Assembly: GCA_019414465.1 (NCBI GenBank)
Contig: DXLY01000058.1
Coordinates: 1 to 11,036 of the forward strand
DNA length: 11,036 bases
Direction: 5' to 3'
Source of the DNA: Collinsella sp.
GTDB taxonomy: Bacteria > Actinomycetota > Coriobacteriia > Coriobacteriales > Coriobacteriaceae
Each line of letters begins with the position of its first letter. The stretch's first letter is position 1. Below are positions 5,020-11,036 of the stretch, piece after piece. Under the pieces are notes generated by a model. That model saw nothing but the letters and a program-made list of their open reading frames with translations. It was not told where the DNA came from and did no database searches. The position numbers and the translations under genes were made by a program.

Positions 5020-6357
5020 ATGAACCAGCAGAACATCGATTACGTACTCCGCTCTGTAGAGCAGCGTGACATCCGCTTTGTGCGTCTGTGGTTTGTCGAC
5101 ATTCTCGGCCGCCTCAAGAACTTTGCCATTAGCCCCGAGGACCTCGAGGTCGCTTTTGAGGAGGGTATTGGCTTTGACGGTTCCGCCATCGAGGGCTTTG
5201 CCACGCCCGAGGAAGCCGACATGCTCGCATTCCCCGATGCTTCGACCTTCCAGATTCTGCCGTGGCGCCCGAGCCACAACGGCGTCGCCCGCGTGTTCTG
5301 CGACGTGTGCACTCCCGATCGCAAGCCGTTTGCCGGCGACCCGCGCGATGCCCTGCGCCGCATGTTCCGCAAGGCCGAGAAGGCTGGCTACCTGCTCAAC
5401 GTGGGCGCCGAGCTGGAGTATTACTACTTCCCCGACGAGCACACCCCCGAGCCGCTTGACAACGTGGGCTACTTCGATCTTTCGGTGAGCGATGCCGCCC
5501 GCGACCTGCGCCGCAACACGGTCCTCACGCTCGAGAAGATGTCCGTGCCCGTGGAGTACACCTTCCACGCCGCCGGCCGCTCGCAGCACGGCATGAGCCT
5601 GCGCCACGCCGAGGCCCTGAGCATGTCCGACGCCATCACCACGGCCAAACTCATCATTAAGCAGCAGGCCTACGAGAGCGGTTGCCACGCCTCCTTTATG
5701 CCCAAGCCGTTGGCGGGCGAGGACGGCAGCGCTATGTTCCTGTGCCAGTCGCTATTCGACCACGACGGCAACAACGTTTTTTGGGGCGAGGACGACGAGA
5801 AGTACCATCTTTCCGACATCGCCAAACACTACATGGCCGGCATTCTGGCGCATGCCCGCGAGATCAGCGCCATCACCAACCCCACGGTCAACTCGTACAA
5901 GCGCATCACCACGGGCGGCGACTCCGTGCCGCAGTACGCCACGTGGGGCCTGCGCAACCGCGCGAGCATGGTTCGCATCCCGGTCTACAAGCCCGGCAAG
6001 CAGCTGTCCACGCGCATCGAGCTTCGCAGCCCCGATCCCATGGCCAACCCGTACCTGGTCAACGCCGTCACGCTGGCGGCTGGTCTGGACGGCATCGAGC
6101 GCAAACTGGAGCTCCCGCCCGAGGCAACGGCCGAGACGCTCAAGCTTACCGACCGTCAGATGGTCGAGGCCGGCTACACGCCGCTGCCGCGTTCGCTCAA
6201 AGAGGCGCTCGACGTGTTTGAGGACTCGCAGTTTATGAAGGATGCCCTCGGCGAGCACATCCACAGTTTCTTCCTCAAAAAGAAGCGCGACGAGTGGCAT
6301 AAGTTTGAGTCCACGATCACCGAGTGGGAGATCAAGCACTACCTGGCGAACTCCTAA
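5020..6357 (+). CDS. Type I glutamine synthetase family protein with altered metal-site residues
   Basis: A 445-residue homologue of short GSI-alpha enzymes, which make glutamine from glutamate, ammonia and ATP. The start has a strong site (AAAGGGGAGCGAC before ATG). Conserved parts are the N-terminal beta-grasp (FVRLWFVDILGRLKNFAI), GFDGSAIEGF with D53, ELEYYYF with E131 and E133, ATP-site FMPKPL, NPTVNSYKR with R295, NRASMVRIP, and RIELRSPDP with E334 and R336. In the otherwise ungapped motif around 179-204, the two glutamates of HHEVAPxQHEI are A184 and G191. In the GSGMHxHQSL motif the metal-binding histidine is F240 and the second histidine is C242. By Salmonella numbering this loses E212, E220 and H269. 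The glutamate-site loop is also unusual (TTGGDSVPQ instead of PGYEAPV). The adenylylation tyrosine motif is absent. It belongs to the GS fold family, but normal synthetase activity is doubtful; a regulatory pseudoenzyme or altered substrate use is possible. It pairs with the GlnR-like gene 50 bp downstream. Confidence 0.85.
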   Translation: MNQQNIDYVLRSVEQRDIRFVRLWFVDILGRLKNFAISPEDLEVAFEEGIGFDGSAIEGFATPEEADMLAFPDASTFQILPWRPSHNGVARVFCDVCTPDRKPFAGDPRDALRRMFRKAEKAGYLLNVGAELEYYYFPDEHTPEPLDNVGYFDLSVSDAARDLRRNTVLTLEKMSVPVEYTFHAAGRSQHGMSLRHAEALSMSDAITTAKLIIKQQAYESGCHASFMPKPLAGEDGSAMFLCQSLFDHDGNNVFWGEDDEKYHLSDIAKHYMAGILAHAREISAITNPTVNSYKRITTGGDSVPQYATWGLRNRASMVRIPVYKPGKQLSTRIELRSPDPMANPYLVNAVTLAAGLDGIERKLELPPEATAETLKLTDRQMVEAGYTPLPRSLKEALDVFEDSQFMKDALGEHIHSFFLKKKRDEWHKFESTITEWEIKHYLANS

Positions 6358-6407
6358 TCGCGCTGGCTTGTTCCAGTACGATTGAGCTCATTTCTTTGGA
6401 GGCCGAT

Positions 6408-7070
6408 ATGTCCGAAAAGAGTGCCCTGTTCATGGCGCGCACGACGCGCTTCCACGAGTTTGCCCGCAGCTTGACGACCACCCTGGGTGTCGAGGTGAGC
6501 CTGGCAACCCCCGATTCGCCGACTGCGGCGCACGACTTTGACCTGCTGATCCTCGACTCCGACGGCATCCGCAGCGACCGCATCGATCAGATTGCCAAGT
6601 GGCTTGACGATCGCGGCGGTGTCCCCATGTTGGTGATCGTCGACGATGAGGCGCTCGGTACCCTGCGCCTGCCGAATCACGCGCATGCCGACTTTGTATG
6701 CCCCACGGCGACGCCAAACGAGCTCAAGGCTCGCGCGCAGCGCCTGATGGGCGAGGAGGAGACCGTCACCGCCGACGATGTGCTCAACATCGATAACCTC
6801 GAGATTAATCTGGCTACCTACCAGGTGACACTCGATAACGAGCCCATCGACCTGACGCTGATGGAGTACTCGCTGCTGAGCTTTTTGGCGACGCACCCCA
6901 ACCGCGCCTACAGCCGCGAAGTGCTGCTGCACCGCGTGTGGGGCTTTGAGTACTGCGGCGGCACGCGCACCGTCGACGTGCACATCCGACGCATCCGCTC
7001 CAAGGTGGGCCCGCAGATCGCGGCACACATCACCACCGTCCGCGGCGTGGGCTATCTGTTTAAGGACTAG
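6408..7070 (+). CDS. glnR: GlnR-like OmpR-family response regulator
   Basis: A 220-residue regulator. Residues about 5-113 form a degenerate receiver domain: the paired N-terminal acidic residues are missing (SALFMARTTRF), an aspartate remains at the usual phosphoacceptor position (D50 in LLILDSDG), and the conserved lysine is replaced (DFVCPTA at 95-101). Residues about 125-219 form the OmpR winged helix, with DLTLMEYSLLSFLATHPNRAY and the hallmark VWGFEYCGGTRTVDVHIRRIRSKVG, very close to actinobacterial GlnR, the orphan regulator of nitrogen genes that also lacks a normal phosphorylation pocket. The start at 6408 has GGAGG 5 nt upstream. It follows the glutamine synthetase homologue by 50 bp with no terminator between, and a perfect terminator follows, so the pair is likely an operon. 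No sensor kinase is adjacent, as expected for GlnR. PhoP/MtrA-like regulators are the alternative. Confidence 0.8.
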   Translation: MSEKSALFMARTTRFHEFARSLTTTLGVEVSLATPDSPTAAHDFDLLILDSDGIRSDRIDQIAKWLDDRGGVPMLVIVDDEALGTLRLPNHAHADFVCPTATPNELKARAQRLMGEEETVTADDVLNIDNLEINLATYQVTLDNEPIDLTLMEYSLLSFLATHPNRAYSREVLLHRVWGFEYCGGTRTVDVHIRRIRSKVGPQIAAHITTVRGVGYLFKD

Positions 7071-7074
7071 ATTT

Positions 7075-7111
7075 CCACCACAAAGGGGACAGGCACCTTT
7101 GTGGTGGTTTT
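7075..7111 (+). terminator. Intrinsic terminator after glnR
   Basis: CCACCACAAAGG (7075-7086) pairs perfectly with CCTTTGTGGTGG (7096-7107) around the loop GGACAGGCA, followed by TTTT (7108-7111). It begins 4 bp after the stop codon. On the minus strand the hairpin is preceded by AAAA and lacks a following T-tract, so it works mainly in the plus direction. Confidence 0.92.
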
Positions 7112-7225
7112 GACGCAGGTGCGGGTTCCTTTCGAGTTTGCAGCAGAACTTAAGCCTTCCTAAAAGATTGCGTTCTCGTACACGTACGCCCGCATATTGG
7201 GGTACAACTCAACGTGAACAATGAT

Positions 7226-7260
7226 GGCCCGCCACGGTGTTTGGCGGGCCTTTGGTTATT
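7226..7260 (+). terminator. Terminator-like hairpin in the htrA leader
   Basis: GGCCCGCCA (7226-7234) pairs perfectly with TGGCGGGCC (7242-7250) around a 7-nt loop, followed by TTTGGTTATT. The shape is that of an intrinsic terminator, yet it sits about 20-30 bp upstream of the htrA start and ends only 14 bp before the AAAGG ribosome-binding site. It may be an attenuator in the htrA leader, an RNA-stabilising hairpin, or a second terminator for upstream transcription. I see no alternative pairing that clearly defines an antiterminator. Confidence 0.6.
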
Positions 7261-7279
7261 TGACGAAAGGATCGCAGCT

Positions 7280-8743
7280 ATGAGCGAGAACGATTCCCAG
7301 CGTCCCCAGGATGTTGGCAATGCCGGCGAGACTCAGCAGCAGCCGCGCGTGCAGGTGGAGTCGACGCCTGCCGACGGCAACAACATTCCCTACGTGCAGG
7401 CCTACGATACGCAGACCGGCAAGCCGCTGGGCGGCCAACAGGTCGTGAACAAGCACACGGTGGTCAAGACCAAGACCAAAAAGCTGCCGATCTTTATTAC
7501 GGCGCTCGCCGGTTGCGCCTGCGGCGCCCTGCTGGTCATTGCGCTCATTATGAGCGGCACGCTCGATATCGGCGGTGGCAAGAATGCCGTGACGGCGGGT
7601 GCTTCGGGTTCTTCGACGCAAAAGATTACGATTGATTCCGAGGACACCACGCTGGCCGAGGCCGTTTCTGCCAAGGCATTGCCCTCCGTGGTTTCCATTA
7701 CCGCCACTTCGAGCGGCAGCCAGAATGGCTCGCTTTCGCAGTCTGCCGACGAGTCGGATGGTTCGGGCAGCGTCGGTTCGGGCGTTGTGCTCGATACCGA
7801 GGGCCATATCCTCACCAACAACCACGTGGTCGATGGTTACGACCAGTACGTGGTGACCATGGACGACGGCACCACCTATGAGGCCGAGTTCGTGGGCAAC
7901 GATGCCTCGAGCGACCTGGCCGTCATCAAGCTCAAGGATGCCGACGCCTCCAAGCTCACGCCGATCGAGATCGGCGACTCTTCCAAGCTCAACGTGGGCG
8001 AGTGGGTCATGGCGATCGGCTCGCCGTTCGGCAACGAGCAGTCTGTCTCCACGGGTATCGTGTCGGCGCTGTATCGCTCCACGGCCATGAGCTCTACCAA
8101 CGGCAACACCATCTATGCCAACATGATCCAGACCGATGCCGCCATCAACCCGGGTAACTCCGGTGGTGCGCTCGTCAACGACAATGGCGAGCTGGTGGGT
8201 ATCAACTCGCTCATCGAGAGCTACTCGGGCTCCAGCTCGGGCGTGGGCTTTGCCATTCCGGTTAACTACGCCAAGAACATTGCCGACCAGATCATCGATG
8301 GCAAGATGCCGGTGCATCCGTACATGGGTGCTACGCTTTCGAGCGTCAACGCGCTCAACGCCCGCACCAACAAGCTGAGCACCGATAGCGGCGCGTACGT
8401 GGCGAGCGTCGTCGAGGACGGTCCCGCCGCCAAGGCTGGCATCCAAGAGGGCGATGTCATTACCAAGCTGGGCGACGACGAGATTACGAGCGCCGATGGC
8501 CTGATCATTGCGCTGCGCAGCCACGAGGTGGGCGAGAAGGTCGAGATCACGCTCATGCGCGGCAAGGAAGAGAAGAAGGTCACTGTCGAGCTGGGCTCCG
8601 ACGAGGAGCTGCAGAACCAGCAGCAGGACGACAGCGCGACCGACACCGGCAACGGCGGTATTACCGACGAGCAGCTGCGCCAGTACCTGGAGGAGCTGCT
8701 CGGCCAGCAAGGCCAGGGGCAAGGCCACGGCCAGGGCTACTAA
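7280..8743 (+). CDS. htrA: HtrA/DegP-like trypsin-type serine protease with PDZ domain
   Basis: Membrane-anchored quality-control protease of 487 residues, degrading or chaperoning misfolded proteins outside the membrane. Residues 1-69 are a polar, Gln-rich cytoplasmic tail; one transmembrane helix spans about 69-92 (LPIFITALAGCACGALLVIAL), then a Ser/Gly-rich linker. The trypsin-like domain runs from about 123 to 335 with catalytic H182 (TNNHVVDG), D212 (SDLAVIKL) and S294 (NPGNSGGAL). A PDZ domain occupies about 345-440, including AGIQEGDVITKLG. An acidic/Gln-rich segment ends in a Gly-Gln repeat tail (QGQGQGHGQGY). I chose the ATG at 7280 because AAAGG is correctly spaced and the product starts like other HtrA tails; the upstream ATG at 7214 would read through the leader hairpin. 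It is transcribed alone: hairpins lie before and after. Stress control is expected but no operator is visible. The symbol follows the family; DegP or HtrB-type names would also fit. Confidence 0.95.
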   Translation: MSENDSQRPQDVGNAGETQQQPRVQVESTPADGNNIPYVQAYDTQTGKPLGGQQVVNKHTVVKTKTKKLPIFITALAGCACGALLVIALIMSGTLDIGGGKNAVTAGASGSSTQKITIDSEDTTLAEAVSAKALPSVVSITATSSGSQNGSLSQSADESDGSGSVGSGVVLDTEGHILTNNHVVDGYDQYVVTMDDGTTYEAEFVGNDASSDLAVIKLKDADASKLTPIEIGDSSKLNVGEWVMAIGSPFGNEQSVSTGIVSALYRSTAMSSTNGNTIYANMIQTDAAINPGNSGGALVNDNGELVGINSLIESYSGSSSGVGFAIPVNYAKNIADQIIDGKMPVHPYMGATLSSVNALNARTNKLSTDSGAYVASVVEDGPAAKAGIQEGDVITKLGDDEITSADGLIIALRSHEVGEKVEITLMRGKEEKKVTVELGSDEELQNQQQDDSATDTGNGGITDEQLRQYLEELLGQQGQGQGHGQGY

Positions 8744-8774
8744 CGAGCCGTTTCGCACATATCGAGGCCAGGGG

Positions 8775-8806
8775 GGCTGTCCCATCAACGTGGGACAGCC
8801 TTTTTT
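8775..8806 (+). terminator. Intrinsic terminator of htrA
   Basis: GGCTGTCCCA (8775-8784) pairs perfectly with TGGGACAGCC (8791-8800) around a 6-nt loop and is followed by six T residues (8801-8806). It begins 31 bp past the htrA stop. Confidence 0.95.
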
Positions 8807-8811
8807 CTTAT

Positions 8812-8842
8812 TGATCCGTTGGGGACGGAGGAAAACGGATCA
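8812..8842. repeat. 9-bp inverted repeat after the htrA terminator
   Basis: TGATCCGTT (8812-8820) and AACGGATCA (8834-8842) are perfect reverse complements with a 13-nt spacer, GGGGACGGAGGAA. There is no T-tract on the plus strand, while on the minus strand the T-run of the htrA terminator would be read as A. It follows the htrA terminator by 5 bp and may be an intergenic palindrome or a ligA upstream site. Confidence 0.7.
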
Positions 8843-8989
8843 TTTAGAGCTGATAAGAGCATGGTTTAATCGCGCGACCCACCCCAGTCTGGCGGCTGCC
8901 GATTCGGTGCGGTTTGAGACCGCTATTCGGCCCCGTTGCGACCGGTGGTACTCTAGTGTTCGTTTGAAATCGAGCGAAGGAGTACCGCT

Positions 8990-11036
8990 ATGGAGCAATC
9001 GAGCCTGTTTGGTGACGGTGTGGATATCGATACCAAAACGCCCGCGAGCGCGGATGCCGCCGCACTGACCGATGCTCGTGCCCAGGCGGCAGCGCGCGCG
9101 GCCGAGCTGCGCCACGAGCTCGATTACCACGCCTACCGTTACTACATGCTTGATGCGCCCGAGATCACGGACGCCGCCTTTGACAAAATGCTCGTTGAGC
9201 TGCAGGAGATCGAGGCCACCTACCCCGACCTGGTGACGCCCGACAGCTATACCCAGCGCGTGGGCGGCTACGTGAGCGAGCAGTTTACGCCGGTCACGCA
9301 TATGGCGCGCATGTATTCCATGGACGATGCCATGGACCTGGACGAGCTCGACGCGTGGCTCCAGCGCACTGAGGATGCGCTCGGTGCCGGCAGCGTCACC
9401 TATACCTGCGAGCTCAAGATCGACGGTCTGGGCGTGGCGCTTACCTACCAAAACGGCACCTTTGTGCGCGCCGCCACGCGCGGTGACGGCACAACGGGCG
9501 AGGACGTGTCGCTCAACGTGCGTACCATCAAGGATGTGCCCATGCATCTGTCCGAGCCGGCGCTCGCCCACATGGGTGCCGACCGCGAGCGTACCATCGA
9601 AGTACGCGGCGAGGTCTATATGCCCAAAGGCAGCTTTGTTCGTCTGAATGAAGAGGCCGATGCCGAGGGCCGCGACCCCTTCGCCAACCCGCGCAACGCC
9701 GCCGCCGGATCGTTGCGCCAGAAGGATCCCAAGGTCACGGCGCGCCGCGACCTGGCCACCTTTATCTACGCCATTGCCGATACCGATCCGCTGCACGTCC
9801 ACAGCCAGCGTGAGTTCCTCGACTGGCTGCGCAGCGCCGGTTTTAGCGTCAACCCCAACGTGGCCCGCTGCGCCACGCCGGCCGAGGTCCACGAGTTCTG
9901 TGCCCAGGCCCTCGAGCATCGCGGCGACTTGGACTACGACATCGACGGCGTGGTCGTAAAGGTCGACAGCTTCCAGCAGCAGCTCGACCTGGGCTTTACT
10001 GCTCGCGCACCGCGCTGGGCCATTGCCTTTAAGTTCCCGCCCGAGGAAAAGCAGACCGTCCTACGCGAAATTCGCATCCAGGTGGGCCGCACCGGCGTGC
10101 TCACGCCGGTCGCCGAGTTCGATCCGGTCACAGTTGCCGGCTCCACCATCGCGCGCGCCACGCTGCACAACATCGACGAGATTCGCCGCAAAAACGTGCG
10201 CGAGGGCGACACCATCATCGTGCACAAGGCGGGCGACGTGATTCCCGAGGTCGTAGGCCCGGTGCTCGACAAACGCCCGGCCGATTCGGTCGACTGGCAC
10301 ATGCCCGAGGTTTGCCCCGTGTGCGGTAGCCCCGTGGTCCACGAGGACGGTGAGGTTGCCTACCGCTGCGTGTCCATCGACTGCCCCGCGCAGCTCAAGG
10401 AGCGCCTGCTCCACTGGGTGAGCCGTGGCTGCATGGACGTCGACGGCCTGGGTGACGAGATCGTCGACAAAATGATCGCCGCCGGCCTGATCCACGATGT
10501 CGCAGATTTCTACCAGCTCACGGTCGACGACATCGCCGGCCTAGACACGGGTCGCGTGTATGCCAGCTCCAACAGCAAAAAGGGCGTCAAGAAGGGCGAC
10601 CCCATCCCGGTGGGCCTCAAGACGGCCGAGAAAATCATCGCCGAGCTCAACAAGTCCAAGAGCCAGCCGCTCGGTCGCGTACTGTTTGCCCTGGGTATCC
10701 GCCACGTGGGCAAGAGTGTGGGCGAGGTCATCGCCGAACGATTCCTGTCGATTGACAAGCTCATCTTGGCAAGCGAAGAGGACATCGCCGAGTGCGAGGG
10801 CATCGGTCCCAAGATCGCGGCGAGCGTTAAGCAGTTCCTGGCCGTGTCCGAGAACCTTGCCGTGCTGGAGCGCCTGCGCCAAGCGGGTCTTTCGCTCGAG
10901 GTCGACTTGGGCGCCGCGCACGCGCAAGCCGCAGCCGACGCCGGCGTGGCAGGCGAGCTCGCCGACGCACAGCCACTCGCGGGTCTGACCTTCGTGCTTA
11001 CCGGCACGCTCGTCAACCGCACGCGCGACGAGGCGG
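8990..11036 (+). CDS. ligA: NAD+-dependent DNA ligase, 3' end outside window
   Basis: Essential ligase that seals nicks between Okazaki fragments and during repair, using NAD+. The frame is open to the window edge, giving 682 residues of a protein that would end shortly after. The start at 8990 has AAGGAG 8 nt upstream; the N-terminus is about 28 residues longer than E. coli LigA. Domain Ia (about 45-92, YHAYRYYMLDAPEITDAAFDKMLVEL) binds NMN. The adenylation domain carries the catalytic lysine K143 in CELKIDG, then TRGDGTTGEDVS and DYDIDGVVVKV. The OB-fold follows (GRTGVLTPVAEFDPV), then a zinc finger with C442, C445, C460 and C465. Helix-hairpin-helix repeats span about 490-640 (LGIRHVGKSVGE, CEGIGPKIAASV), and the BRCT domain starts at 665 (GLTFVLTGTL). 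An extra stretch of about 20 residues, rich in Lys and Ser (about 519-540), interrupts the first helix-hairpin-helix. Confidence 0.97.
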   Translation, partial: MEQSSLFGDGVDIDTKTPASADAAALTDARAQAAARAAELRHELDYHAYRYYMLDAPEITDAAFDKMLVELQEIEATYPDLVTPDSYTQRVGGYVSEQFTPVTHMARMYSMDDAMDLDELDAWLQRTEDALGAGSVTYTCELKIDGLGVALTYQNGTFVRAATRGDGTTGEDVSLNVRTIKDVPMHLSEPALAHMGADRERTIEVRGEVYMPKGSFVRLNEEADAEGRDPFANPRNAAAGSLRQKDPKVTARRDLATFIYAIADTDPLHVHSQREFLDWLRSAGFSVNPNVARCATPAEVHEFCAQALEHRGDLDYDIDGVVVKVDSFQQQLDLGFTARAPRWAIAFKFPPEEKQTVLREIRIQVGRTGVLTPVAEFDPVTVAGSTIARATLHNIDEIRRKNVREGDTIIVHKAGDVIPEVVGPVLDKRPADSVDWHMPEVCPVCGSPVVHEDGEVAYRCVSIDCPAQLKERLLHWVSRGCMDVDGLGDEIVDKMIAAGLIHDVADFYQLTVDDIAGLDTGRVYASSNSKKGVKKGDPIPVGLKTAEKIIAELNKSKSQPLGRVLFALGIRHVGKSVGEVIAERFLSIDKLILASEEDIAECEGIGPKIAASVKQFLAVSENLAVLERLRQAGLSLEVDLGAAHAQAAADAGVAGELADAQPLAGLTFVLTGTLVNRTRDEA

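Noticed and set aside
5752..6339. Minus-strand frames inside the glutamine synthetase gene
   Set aside because: Low-complexity antisense products; the plus-strand protein is conserved end to end.
7256..8788. 510-codon minus-strand frame opposite htrA
   Set aside because: Mirror of the htrA codon bias; Arg/Ala/Val-rich product with no domain, while the plus strand has a complete catalytic triad and PDZ domain.
8936..8964. ligA promoter starting at TTGCGA
   Set aside because: No -10-like hexamer at a suitable distance; I could not define a promoter.

Overview
The window looks like chromosomal DNA from a high-GC actinobacterium, most likely Coriobacteriia, with Collinsella or a close relative as my best guess. 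This is inferred from strong GC bias at third codon positions, a GlnR-type (OmpR-like) nitrogen regulator, and intergenic spaces full of large palindromes. No database was searched. I see no tRNA, rRNA, CRISPR array, transposase or phage gene.

Layout. Positions 1-611 hold no gene. They contain eleven tandem 10-bp units (21-130), a 160-bp inverted-repeat element (252-411) and a perfect 23-bp inverted repeat (471-539). A GntR/FCD regulator follows (612-1304). Positions 1305-1696 are again gene-free and contain three palindromes, one of them a diverged relative of the 471-539 repeat, plus a terminator facing the next gene.

On the minus strand lie eda (KDPG aldolase, 1697-2338) and kdgK (PfkB-family 2-keto-3-deoxygluconate kinase, 2592-3626). 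A LacI-family regulator (3863-4885) diverges from kdgK. The shared 236-bp region carries two tandem LacI-like operators, a likely kdgK promoter and a perfect 18-bp inverted repeat that would fold in the kdgK leader RNA. Together these form a 2-keto-3-deoxygluconate module: the kinase makes KDPG, the aldolase splits it to pyruvate and glyceraldehyde-3-phosphate, and the LacI protein probably senses an intermediate. The GntR protein may be a second regulator.

On the plus strand come a type I glutamine synthetase homologue (5020-6357) and, 50 bp later, a GlnR-like regulator (6408-7070), probably one operon ending at the terminator at 7075-7111. A GlnR-box-like motif lies in the glutamine synthetase promoter. 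The synthetase homologue lacks three of the six canonical metal-binding residues, so it may be a pseudoenzyme or a regulatory or altered-specificity member. This is the most interesting observation in the window.

The remainder is conserved: an HtrA/DegP-like membrane-anchored serine protease (7280-8743) with hairpins before and after it, and the start of ligA, NAD+-dependent DNA ligase (8990 to the window end, cut off in the BRCT domain).
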